Below, in pieces: positions 1 to 6,429 of a stretch of DNA of 15,992 nt. The DNA is taken from the NCBI GenBank assembly GCA_020635035.1, contig JACKAO010000016.1, positions 1 through 15,992 on the forward strand. Reading direction: 5' to 3'. The number at the start of each line of letters is the position of its first letter. The first letter of the stretch is position 1. Under the pieces are notes generated by a model, which saw nothing but the letters and a program-made list of their open reading frames with translations, had not been told where the DNA came from and ran no database searches. Origin of the DNA: Calditrichia bacterium (GTDB taxonomy: Bacteria; Calditrichota; Calditrichia; Calditrichales; J004). A program made the translations under genes and the position numbers.

Positions 1-1
1 A

Positions 2-238
2 CCGGTTACCGATACATCTGCCAAAGCATGGGCAAATACCTTAAAGAAACTGGAAAAATCTCAGAAAGAATGGCTGGAATTTCTTGACCAGATCAAAACG
101 AATGATCTTTTAAAGACTTACCCCAAAAACCAAATGACTTATTACGACCATATCCAGGGTATTTTACAGCATGATGCTTATCATCTTGGGCAGATCGTAA
201 TATTATCAAAGTGGGTTCGTTCATTGAACAATGCATAG
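2..238 (+). CDS. DinB-like (DUF1572-type) protein, C-terminal fragment
   Basis: An open frame enters from the left edge and stops at TAG 236-238, giving 78 residues of a C-terminus. The piece is mostly alpha-helical. It carries the helix with HDAYHLGQI near its end, which matches the last metal-binding helix of DinB/YfiT-like four-helix bundles, where the final His belongs to a His triad. Proteins of this family are metal-binding, often thiol-transferase-related or stress-related, and usually about 150-180 residues long. The N-terminal half lies outside the window. The gene marks the left flank of the Rhs cassette island. The family assignment rests on this one helix motif and the helical pattern; the substrate is unknown. 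Confidence 0.7.
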   Translation, partial: PVTDTSAKAWANTLKKLEKSQKEWLEFLDQIKTNDLLKTYPKNQMTYYDHIQGILQHDAYHLGQIVILSKWVRSLNNA

Positions 239-351
239 ACGGTAGCATATTAATATTTCGATATGAAATTTACAGGTGCGGGGTTATATAACTAAAACAT
301 GCAAAAAACTACGTTTTTGGCGTAAATTGTAAAAACAAAGTTCTTTGATAA
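239..351. other. Intergenic left edge of the Rhs island
   Basis: No gene is seen here. A weak AT-rich hairpin (CAAAAA...TTTTTG, about 302-319) could end transcription of the upstream gene, but it lacks a following T-run. TAA at 349-351 closes the Rhs reading frame, so the cassette frame is open only from 352. Confidence 0.4.
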
Positions 352-1455
352 CTCAAGCTGGAAAGGCCTTTCAGCTATTTCGATTACTATCCCTTTGGGA
401 TGGCAATGCCGGCCAGGCAGTACGCCGCTGCAAATAGCTACAGGTATGGGTTTAATGGGCAAGAAAAATCTTTGGAAATAGATCAGGATGGAGCCAGCAT
501 GACTGCTGAATTTTGGCAGTATGATGCCAGAATTGGGAGGAGATGGAATGTAGATCCTGTGATAAAAGATTGGGAGAGTCCTTATTCTACTTTTTCAAAT
601 AATCCAATTTTAAGAGTAGATCCAAATGGTGATAGTGACACAGCAAAATTTTTATCTAATTCTCAACTGCTTGGTGCAGTGAAAGCTGCTTATAATGTAA
701 TCAATACAGATGTTAAAGCAGGAAAATACAATGCAAGCAATGATAGAGCCGCAGAGCTTAATGGAGCTTTAGAAGATTACTTTAAGAAAAACCAAAATGA
801 GTATAATGGCTATGTTGCTGCTGAATTTCAAGCTACAATGAACCAATATTATAAAGGGTTTTTAGAAGTGGCAACGAGAAGCAGTGGGGCTTGGGAGCGA
901 TTAGGACAACGCATCTACAATCCAGAAATATCAGATGCAACAAATGTTGAGCAAGCTGCAGCAACAATACATGCTTACAATGGCAGCACATTACAATTAG
1001 TTACATATGGAGCTAACACAGCTTTGGGTATTGCTGCGGGAGGTGTTGGCATAAGGGCCGGTCCAGGGCCTAGGGGACCACAGATAAATTCTGCAAGATA
1101 TCAATCAATAGTTGATGCAGGTCCTAGTTTTTCTAGCTTGCCAAAAACAGGAGAACTTCCAGCAGGTAGAGTTCGATTTAGCCAAAATAGTATTGGCAAG
1201 ACATTTAGTGACGGTGCATCATTAGATGATGTAATTTCATCTTTGAAAAATGGAACAATTACATCAAAATCAATTCCAGCAATTAGGATTGTTGAAAAAG
1301 ATGGGTTAATTTATACATTGGATAATAGACGCTTGTATGTTTTTCAACAAGCCGGAGTTAGGATACGGTATCAAAAATTAGATGCGATACCCAAAAATGA
1401 GAATTTTAAATTTACAACTACTAATCAAGGTACATCTGTGTCGATCAGGCAATAA
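352..1455 (+). CDS. Rhs core fragment with ParB-like C-terminal toxin (cassette 1)
   Basis: The frame is open from 352, directly after an in-frame TAA. The first ATG is at 400, giving 351 residues, and the codons before it read SYFDYYPFG, which is normal Rhs core sequence. This is therefore the 3' end of an Rhs gene without its N-terminal shell. Residues 1-77 are the Rhs-associated core (YRYGFNGQEK, YDARIGRRWNVDP, DPNGD). A variable linker with a small Gly/Ala-rich hydrophobic stretch follows (about 195-225). The tail (about 255-351) has RVRFSQNSIGKTF, PAIRIVEKDG and LDNRRLYVFQQAG. The DNRRL motif recalls the substrate-binding motif of ParB/sulfiredoxin-fold domains used as nuclease toxins. 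The fold is inferred by eye. A small likely immunity gene follows after 44 bp. Whether translation starts at ATG 400, or the module is silent until recombined, cannot be told. Confidence 0.8.
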   Translation, partial: LKLERPFSYFDYYPFGMAMPARQYAAANSYRYGFNGQEKSLEIDQDGASMTAEFWQYDARIGRRWNVDPVIKDWESPYSTFSNNPILRVDPNGDSDTAKFLSNSQLLGAVKAAYNVINTDVKAGKYNASNDRAAELNGALEDYFKKNQNEYNGYVAAEFQATMNQYYKGFLEVATRSSGAWERLGQRIYNPEISDATNVEQAAATIHAYNGSTLQLVTYGANTALGIAAGGVGIRAGPGPRGPQINSARYQSIVDAGPSFSSLPKTGELPAGRVRFSQNSIGKTFSDGASLDDVISSLKNGTITSKSIPAIRIVEKDGLIYTLDNRRLYVFQQAGVRIRYQKLDAIPKNENFKFTTTNQGTSVSIRQ

Positions 1456-1499
1456 AGTTGAAAAATGTTATGATAAATTTTATTAATTAATATCTATAT

Positions 1500-1721
1500 A
1501 TGGATATATATGAAAAAGTAGAAGATATTAAGACTAAAAACGAGTTTGTTGACTTTCTTAAGGTATTAAAGAAAGATCTTGCATATAAGAGCGAGGAATG
1601 GGCAAATGATAATTTGGAGGCCTTCCTCGAAGGTTTATATGGCTATAGTTTTGATACTAAAGAAGAAGCATCTTGGAAAACATTTGCCAAAATACTTCTT
1701 GCAGCAAAAAATTATGAATAA
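1500..1721 (+). CDS. Small DUF7660-like protein, probable immunity for cassette 1
   Basis: This 73-residue acidic protein starts at ATG 1500 in an AT-rich leader, 44 bp after the cassette 1 stop. It reads as EFVDFLKVLKKDL, then EEWANDNLEAFLEGLYGYSFD, then SWKTFAKILLAAKNYE at the end. That order (F..FL, W.N..LE.FLE, W..FA..L..AK.YE) matches the DUF7660 family as I remember it. These proteins often sit behind polymorphic toxin genes and are presumed immunity proteins. No signal peptide is seen, so it should act in the cytoplasm, as expected if the toxin is a nuclease. Position and size support the immunity role, but nothing in the sequence proves binding. Confidence 0.7.
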   Translation: MDIYEKVEDIKTKNEFVDFLKVLKKDLAYKSEEWANDNLEAFLEGLYGYSFDTKEEASWKTFAKILLAAKNYE

Positions 1722-1807
1722 AGAATAGGTTTTTATGTTCCCGAATTGTCCGTTAATAACTCATCTGAGTTGGAAAACATTGTCGTTCGGAAATTGGCAA
1801 TGAAAAT

Positions 1808-1845
1808 ATTTCCTTCGTCGCCGAGTCTGGCAAAGCCGATTCGGC
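1808..1845 (-). repeat. GC-rich hairpin repeat, copy A
   Basis: Read on the minus strand this is a short stem (GCCGA-TC ... GACTCGGC, with GGC/GCC pairing inside) followed by GACGAAGGAAAT. The plus-strand arms are 1820-1827 and 1838-1845, with one G:T pair. The same unit occurs at 4275-4312 and 6395-6429 in the opposite orientation. It looks like a REP-type palindromic element. Confidence 0.65.
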
Positions 1846-1877
1846 AGGGGAGAAAATGCTATACACAGCCGCCTTTT

Positions 1878-1912
1878 AACCAGGTTTTATTCCTTAATAA
1901 ACTTTCCTGGTT
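1878..1912. repeat. Nested inverted repeat over the end of the T9SS gene
   Basis: The arms AACCAGG (1878-1884) and CCTGGTT (1906-1912) enclose a second inverted repeat, TTTATT/AATAAA. The stop codon of the minus-strand gene lies inside the loop. No T-run follows on either strand, so a terminator function is uncertain. Confidence 0.4.
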
Positions 1913-2570
1913 TAATAAAGACCCCATTTGATTTTATATTTATAAAGTACATCCCCTTTCTCCAACCGGTAACTGAAATGTTTTCCCTAAAGTAAGCCAG
2001 TTTGCCAGTGTTAATATTCTTCGTGTAAACAGGTTTTCCTGATATATCTACAATGGTAATTTGCAAAGGCCCGGGTGATTCTAAATTTGCAGATAAAGTA
2101 ATTGTAGTGCTGGCAGGATTTGGGGATAATGTTAATCCAGATGATGCTATTCTGTCCTCCGGAAGACAACCAGTAACATTGAACTTTTTGCCATCGACCC
2201 AATCGCTATAAGAGCTGTCATAACAAATAGTTCTTACCCTCCACTGATGTGTTCCACAACCGGCTATAGTATCACAAAATAAGATAGTAGAGCCTGAACT
2301 ATAGGAGATGGTTTTGGTATGCCATAGAAACCCAAACTGAAGCTTCCATTGCACTTCAAATCCAATTGGTGCTTTACAAGTGCTGTCAGTGCTTACATGC
2401 CAGCTCACGCAGAATTCAGGGTAGTTCTCACTGACAAACTCTAAGCTGTCGGGTGCACAACATGTACTGTCTGGTAATGCTAATAATGTTAATGTTTTAG
2501 CATTTGTATTTTGAGTGACAACAAGAAAAGATAGTAACCCGAAGATTAAAACTGGAAGTTTTGATTTCAT
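1887..2570 (-). CDS. Small secreted protein with FnIII-like domain and type IX sorting domain
   Basis: This 227-residue protein has a signal peptide at residues 1-24 (KSKLPVLIFGLLSFLVV, then a cut near TNA/K). A cysteine-rich beta region follows at about 35-135 (FCVSWHVST, IGFEVQWKL, THQWRVRTICYDSSYSDW), with the alternating strand pattern of a fibronectin type III-like domain. The last ~80 residues (145-227) are a Por/type IX sorting domain: LSPNPASTTITL, ITIVDISGKPVY, then GMYFINI near the end. The protein should cross the inner membrane by Sec and the outer membrane by the T9SS, and then be anchored on or released from the cell surface. It converges on cassette 1 and lies downstream of the cassette 2 immunity gene. 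It may be a passenger, because it has no toxin-like or immunity-like motif. Confidence 0.85.
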   Translation of the reverse strand: MKSKLPVLIFGLLSFLVVTQNTNAKTLTLLALPDSTCCAPDSLEFVSENYPEFCVSWHVSTDSTCKAPIGFEVQWKLQFGFLWHTKTISYSSGSTILFCDTIAGCGTHQWRVRTICYDSSYSDWVDGKKFNVTGCLPEDRIASSGLTLSPNPASTTITLSANLESPGPLQITIVDISGKPVYTKNINTGKLAYFRENISVTGWRKGMYFINIKSNGVFIKPGKFIKE

Positions 2571-2821
2571 AATATAAGGTTTAATATGATTAAAAAATTG
2601 TAGACGAATGAAGAAAAGATTTTATATACGTTTTTGGGGTTTTTGATTTAGCGGATATGGATTTGACACAGTCTGTAAAATAGTGAGTGATGGCGAGTCC
2701 GGTGGCTAACACATATAGCTTTGGACCGAGACTGCGCCTGCAAATGTTGGGAGACACTCGGCAGGGAAGAAGGTATAAACGTTTGAAAAAGTAATGATCG
2801 TGTTGTTATCTTCTCCATTTT
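2571..2821. other. Intergenic gap with a divergent hairpin repeat
   Basis: No gene is seen. The AT-rich part up to about 2650 is the leader of the minus-strand T9SS gene, with no convincing TAnnTTTG box. The part at 2726-2775 is related to the hairpin repeat near 4310-4340. Confidence 0.4.
2726..2771 (+). repeat. Divergent hairpin repeat (right-hand module)
   Basis: CCGAG (2726-2730) pairs with CTCGG (2757-2761). The stretch AATGTTGGGAGACACTCGG, followed by CAGGGAAGAA, is nearly the same as 4310-4339 behind hairpin copy B. So this is a second repeated block that can occur without the first. Confidence 0.55.
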
Positions 2822-3115
2822 TTATCCTTCGGTAAATCTTGCACACAACTCTTTAAAGAGTTCTAGAGAATGAGCATCACTTCCCGAGTATAAACGAATA
2901 ACTTTACACCAGTCAAAGTTATGAAGGTGATTATTTATTTCTTCAATCACAAAATGACTGAATTTATTACTCCATATTTCAATCTCTTTGTTTTGGTTAA
3001 AGAAAATTTCAGAAAAAAAAATAATCTTTATATCTTCAACTTTTTGAATACCATACATTGCTGGCCTAGTCAAGATGTCATTTAATCTTTGAAAAAAATT
3101 GGTTTTAGTTATCAT
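2822..3115 (-). CDS. Probable immunity protein with RPAMYG motif (cassette 2)
   Basis: This 97-residue protein has a start codon that overlaps the stop of the cassette 2 toxin gene as ATGA (3112-3115), so the two should be translated as a coupled pair. The N-terminus reads FFQRLNDILTRPAMYGIQKVEDI. The C-terminus reads DWCKVIRLYSGSDAHSLELFKELCARF. The RP-x-MYG plus late W..I....S...A...F pattern resembles a family of small proteins with an RPxMYLG motif that is often seen beside polymorphic toxins. No signal peptide is seen. Position, size and coupling support an immunity role against the papain-like tail. The family link comes from memory of the motif only. Confidence 0.7.
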   Translation of the reverse strand: MITKTNFFQRLNDILTRPAMYGIQKVEDIKIIFFSEIFFNQNKEIEIWSNKFSHFVIEEINNHLHNFDWCKVIRLYSGSDAHSLELFKELCARFTEG

Positions 3116-4161
3116 TCTATTTTTTTAGCATATTTTTCGTAAAGCTTCTGCCCGTCCATAAGTTCTTTTCCATTATCTCCGGCTATAGATTTAAGAAAGT
3201 CATTTTTTAGAATTCCTTCAGGATGTGCATTGTCAAATATTTTAACAGCACCTGACTTGTCTGAAACTTCTATAAATTGATGTAGTCCGTTTGACGACAA
3301 TTGTTTGGCGTCTGCTCCAACGCCTGCACCAATCCACCCTCGTTCCATCTTAATTTCCATCTTTTTGACTGACCCTCCCGCTTCTTCTATTTTTTTGCTA
3401 TACTTACCCATAAAATCTTTAGCATAATCTATACAAGCATTACCTCCAAGTCGACCAGCTCCCTTTAATTTCTTTAAGGGCTTTAAAAAATCACCTCCAG
3501 GTAGAAAAAACAGTGCCCCAAAAGCGGCAGCTTTATATTTACCATCTTTGATATTTGCTATGAATTCAAGCCCGTCGTTAATGTCTGAAATTCCTGGCAA
3601 AAACTGGCCATATGTATCATACCTGGCTTTTGCAATTTTAAATTCGTCAGAACCTAAGTAGCCACCCTGATTGAGGTTTTGTTGCGCAACAGTTTTATGA
3701 GCTACTCTTACAAACTTCGACGGAACTGGTTTGCCAATATTACCAGGCTCTATTATCCATGCCACATATTCTTCCACAAGTTTTGTAAGAGCATCTTGTT
3801 GTTGAATATGATGAATTTCCTTTACCCTTGAAGCACATCCTATACATGAAGATTCTGAGACCAAATGATTGGGCTGCTGTAATAAAGGAATTTTTTGAGC
3901 TTGCCTTGGATAGGCTTCTTCCAAACCGTCCAAATCTATCGCTTGTATAGGCGTATTTCCTGCAAACTGATAAGGTGTATACCAGGGATAAGAGCCAGTC
4001 AATGGATCCACACTTAAGAATCTCCCTATTCTCGGGTTGTAAATTCTAAACCCATAGTCATATTGATTTCCCTGCCCATTGATCTCATTATCCTTTTCTT
4101 TCCCGTTAAACCCATACCTGTAGCTATTTGCAGCAGCGTACTGCCTGGCCGGCATTGCCAT
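3112..4161 (-). CDS. Rhs core fragment with papain-like C-terminal toxin (cassette 2)
   Basis: This 349-residue frame starts at ATG 4161. An in-frame TAG lies 11 codons upstream (just before FFEKIGYPFG), so no longer start is possible. Residues 1-80 are the Rhs core (YRYGFNGKEKDNE, YDYGFRIYNPRIGRFLSVDP, PYQFAGNTPIQAIDLDG). Residues 100-224 are a linker with CIGC (106-109) and a pretoxin-like end (FLPGISDINDG ... AAFGALFFLPGGD). The tail (about 235-349) holds GGNACIDYA, SNGLHQFIEV and KIFDNAHPEG. C243, H294 and D310 have the order and spacing of a papain-like Cys-His-Asp triad, so a cysteine peptidase or deamidase-like toxin is predicted. It overlaps the immunity gene by ATGA. Residues 1-224 are shared with cassette 3, and the tail is not. 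Confidence 0.82.
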   Translation of the reverse strand: MAMPARQYAAANSYRYGFNGKEKDNEINGQGNQYDYGFRIYNPRIGRFLSVDPLTGSYPWYTPYQFAGNTPIQAIDLDGLEEAYPRQAQKIPLLQQPNHLVSESSCIGCASRVKEIHHIQQQDALTKLVEEYVAWIIEPGNIGKPVPSKFVRVAHKTVAQQNLNQGGYLGSDEFKIAKARYDTYGQFLPGISDINDGLEFIANIKDGKYKAAAFGALFFLPGGDFLKPLKKLKGAGRLGGNACIDYAKDFMGKYSKKIEEAGGSVKKMEIKMERGWIGAGVGADAKQLSSNGLHQFIEVSDKSGAVKIFDNAHPEGILKNDFLKSIAGDNGKELMDGQKLYEKYAKKIE

Positions 4162-4309
4162 CCCAAAGGGATAGCCGATTTTCTCAAAGAACTATGCTAC
4201 AATTTACAGCAATTATTTATAGAAAAACAGGACAGCCGGGAAAGAAAAAGTATCCTGTGCCCTTTGGAAAATATGCCGAGTCGGCTATGCCAGACTCGGC
4301 GACGAAGGA
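3490..4309. repeat. Long direct repeat, copy 1 (Rhs core plus upstream element)
   Basis: This segment is repeated in the same orientation at about 5613-6429. It covers the Rhs core and pretoxin linker of cassette 2 plus about 148 bp of non-coding DNA upstream. I count about six differences in the 148 non-coding bases. The coding part near the toxin junction is clearly more diverged. Confidence 0.85.
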
Positions 4310-4562
4310 AATGTTGGGGAACACTCGGCAGGGAAGAAATATTATCTCTGATTAATCTAACTCTCCATAACCTTGAATCGACAGGAGAACTCAAAGCAGA
4401 GTAGGGCTTTACCAAAGGGATTCTTTTTACATCGAAATCATAATATCCATTATAAAAACTATCCTTATACACATAACGTTTGTTCTGAGTTTTTGATTTG
4501 CATGACACTAATATTATTAATACTAAAGTTGTTAAAACCAGCAATGATATTGCCCATTTCAT
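4197..4562 (-). pseudogene. Truncated lipoprotein gene (probable orphan immunity remnant)
   Basis: The frame opens with MKWAISLLVLTTLVLIILVSC, a lipoprotein signal with lipobox LVSC and C21. A polar stretch follows (KSKTQNKRYVYKDSFYNGYYDFDVKRIPLVKPYSALSS, in pieces). RIPL.KPY is a pattern I associate with small lipoproteins near Rhs toxins in this phylum. From about 4340 leftward the frame runs into the hairpin repeats and reads nonsense, including the RRRVWHSRLG segment shared with repeat DNA. The native 3' end is therefore lost. The gene has no toxin in front of it and sits 250 bp behind the cassette 3 immunity gene, so it may be what is left of a fifth cassette. Confidence is good for the lipoprotein signal and the repeat junction, modest for the immunity role. 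Confidence 0.65.
4275..4339 (+). repeat. Hairpin repeat, copy B, with second module
   Basis: The stem GCCGAGTC (4275-4282) pairs with GACTCGGC (4293-4300), with GGC/GCC pairing inside. GACGAAGGAAAT follows, then a second module ending in ACACTCGGCAGGGAAGAA (also at 2755-2772). It lies exactly where the lipoprotein frame loses its sense. Confidence 0.7.
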
Positions 4563-4669
4563 TATATCAATATTCGTAATTAGAAGATAAACCAGTCCGG
4601 AATAGATTCAATAATAAATCGGGGATACTTCGAATAAGCTACCCTTGATTGTTATTGCTTTGGCTGAAA

Positions 4670-4700
4670 ATCCGAAAAACGGATAACTTGATACGTTATC
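4670..4700. repeat. Two overlapping, mutually exclusive small hairpins
   Basis: ATCCG/CGGAT (4670-4674 with 4680-4684) and GATAAC/GTTATC (4682-4687 with 4695-4700) share the bases GAT at 4682-4684, so only one can form. They lie in the gap between the cassette 3 immunity gene and the lipoprotein remnant. Confidence 0.4.
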
Positions 4701-4812
4701 AGAAAATTAAAAACAAAAAATCCAAAACTGTCAGAGCAAGTGCCAACAAATATGTATTACATTAAGTTTATTCCCATTTAAAAGAAAACAATTCTAACTT
4801 TCATATAGAAAG

Positions 4813-5253
4813 TTATTGAATGGGGTCATAAGAAGCCTCTACTGCGTCTATCAAGGCACTCACATTTAATGTTTTCGATATAAAGTTAAACTTAAGTTGC
4901 CAATAATAACCTTCCTCAGGTTTTTCTATGCAATCGATACTAATCAGATTTTCTTCAAGTATCTGGTTGGTATTTTTAATATTTATTGTTTTAAATCTGG
5001 TGTTACTCTGAGTATTAAAATTTTCTTTTTCCAACAATAAATCAGCATCATCAATTATTATTAAATCATCAGCAAAACGGCCTGTTGTAATTATTATACT
5101 GATTTGACTTTCAAAACATAATTGTACAAACGAGCAAACTTCAAATTCATTATTATACTCAAGCATATGCAATAGAACAGTGTTAAGCTTTTTAGAATAT
5201 GCCTTCGTAAGAATATCTCTTTCTTTTTCAGTAAATAAATTACAACCAATCAT
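4813..5253 (-). CDS. Probable immunity protein, unknown family (cassette 3)
   Basis: This 146-residue protein starts with an ATGA overlap on the cassette 3 toxin stop (5250-5253). I do not recognise the family. Visible features are an N-terminal helical part (FTEKERDILTKAYSKKL), a central hydrophobic strand pair (ISIIITTG, DDLIIIDDADLLL), and a C-terminal strand-rich part (YYWQLKFNFI) ending in LIDAVEASYDPIQ. There is no signal peptide, so it should be cytoplasmic. It is acidic, which suits a protein that blocks a basic RNase. The immunity role is inferred only from its place, size and coupled translation. Base composition is AT-rich compared with the core genes to the right, as with the other immunity genes here. 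Confidence 0.7.
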   Translation of the reverse strand: MIGCNLFTEKERDILTKAYSKKLNTVLLHMLEYNNEFEVCSFVQLCFESQISIIITTGRFADDLIIIDDADLLLEKENFNTQSNTRFKTINIKNTNQILEENLISIDCIEKPEEGYYWQLKFNFISKTLNVSALIDAVEASYDPIQ

Positions 5254-6281
5254 TTTAATCCAAATTTTACCATTTGATTTTCATTTAATACTACTGTAGT
5301 TGCAATTTGACCGGCATTATCTCCTTCCTTATAAACATATGTTGCTATATTTTGACCATCTACATTTTTAAAAAATCCTTTTACTTTATCTGATCCAAGC
5401 ACATTATCAAACGATTTTGTCGCAGTATTTAATATGTCTGCATTAAAGTTTTTCCAAGCTTCACCGACCTGCTTATTCCAGTTTTTGCCGGCAAATTGTT
5501 TTATATCTTTTGCATGCTTAAAAGCATGCTGAAGTCTGCTGGTATTTTTTAAAGCAAACTCAATACCGTCTGCTCCTAATCTTGTAATGAAATCCTTGGC
5601 TGGTTTGGCATAATCTCCCCCGGGCAATAAAAACAGAGCAAACATTGCCGCCATTTTATAATTACCATCGGAAAGATTTTTAATCATATTGGCTCCGTCT
5701 TCAATATCAGATATACCAGGCAAATATTTACCATATGTATCATACCTAGCTTTAGTAATCTTAAATTCGTCAGAACCTAAGTAGCCGCCTTGGTTGAGAT
5801 TTTGTCCGGTTGCCTTATGAGCTACTTTTACAAATTTCGACGGAACTGGTTTGCCAATATTACCAGGCTCTATTGTCCATGACACGTATTCTTCCAAAAG
5901 TTTTGTGAGCGCATCTTGTTGCTGAATATGATGAATTCCCTGTGCCCTTGTAGCACATCCTATGCATGTAGATTCTGAGACCAAATAGTCTGGCCTTTGT
6001 AATACAGGAACTTTTTGCGCTTGTCTTGGATATACTTCTTCCAAACCGTCTAAATCTATTGCTTGTATCGGAGTATTTCCTGCAAATTGATAGGGTGTAT
6101 ACCAAGGATAAGAACCAGTCAATGGATCAACACTTAAAAATTTCCCTATTCGTGGATTATAGATTCTAAACCCATAATCGTATTGATTTCCCTGCCCACT
6201 AATCTCATTATCCTTTTCCTTTCCGTTAAAACCATACCGGTAGCTATTTGCAGCGGCGTACTGCCTGGCCGGCATTGCCAT
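5250..6281 (-). CDS. Rhs core fragment with KHA-motif C-terminal toxin (cassette 3)
   Basis: This 343-residue frame starts at ATG 6281. An in-frame TAG just upstream (before FFEKICYPFG) rules out a longer product. Residues 1-80 are the Rhs core and 81-223 the linker, both close to cassette 2 (CIGC at 106-109, FALFLLPGGD at 214-223). The new tail (about 226-343) begins after GGDYAKP. It contains SRLQHAFKHAKDIKQF (K255, H256, D259), NWNKQVGEAW, and a C-terminal strand region ending VVLNENQMVKFGLK. The LQ..FKHA.D motif recalls the active-site helix of colicin-D-like and related RNase toxins of the BECR type, which cleave tRNA. That match is tentative. It overlaps its immunity gene by ATGA. As with the others, no delivery part is present. 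Confidence 0.8.
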   Translation of the reverse strand: MAMPARQYAAANSYRYGFNGKEKDNEISGQGNQYDYGFRIYNPRIGKFLSVDPLTGSYPWYTPYQFAGNTPIQAIDLDGLEEVYPRQAQKVPVLQRPDYLVSESTCIGCATRAQGIHHIQQQDALTKLLEEYVSWTIEPGNIGKPVPSKFVKVAHKATGQNLNQGGYLGSDEFKITKARYDTYGKYLPGISDIEDGANMIKNLSDGNYKMAAMFALFLLPGGDYAKPAKDFITRLGADGIEFALKNTSRLQHAFKHAKDIKQFAGKNWNKQVGEAWKNFNADILNTATKSFDNVLGSDKVKGFFKNVDGQNIATYVYKEGDNAGQIATTVVLNENQMVKFGLK

Positions 6282-6429
6282 CCCAAAGGGATAGCAGATT
6301 TTCTCAAAGAACTATGCTACAATTTACAGCAATTATTTATAGAAAAACAGGGCAGCCGGGAAGGAAAAAGTATCCTGTGCTCTTTGGAAAACATGCCGAG
6401 TCGGCTTTGCCAGACTCGGCGACGAAGGA
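5613..6429. repeat. Long direct repeat, copy 2 (Rhs core plus upstream element)
   Basis: This is the partner of 3490-4309, in the same orientation. Its upstream end is hairpin copy C. Identity is highest in the non-coding 148 bp and the first 100 Rhs codons, and falls off towards the LPGGD junction, where the toxin tails become unrelated. Confidence 0.85.
6395..6429 (+). repeat. GC-rich hairpin repeat, copy C
   Basis: GCCGAGTC (6395-6402) pairs with GACTCGGC (6413-6420), followed by GACGAAGGA. The repeat ends at the point where the Xre-type gene remnant begins. Confidence 0.7.

Noticed and set aside
1746..1931. 61-residue plus-strand frame behind the cassette 1 immunity gene
   Set aside because: It covers the hairpin repeat and the end of the T9SS gene in antisense, has no motif, and has no coding-like pattern.
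4063..4404. Plus-strand frames opposite the cassette 2 start, with a near copy at 6183-6479
   Set aside because: They are shadows of the duplicated Rhs core and leader on the other strand. Their similarity to each other only reflects the DNA repeat.
6248..6429. Upstream part of the 151-residue frame leading into the Xre remnant
   Set aside because: These codons are the antisense of the Rhs leader and hairpin repeat, and the same DNA at 4128-4310 gives a similar meaningless peptide. I kept only the Xre-derived part as a pseudogene.
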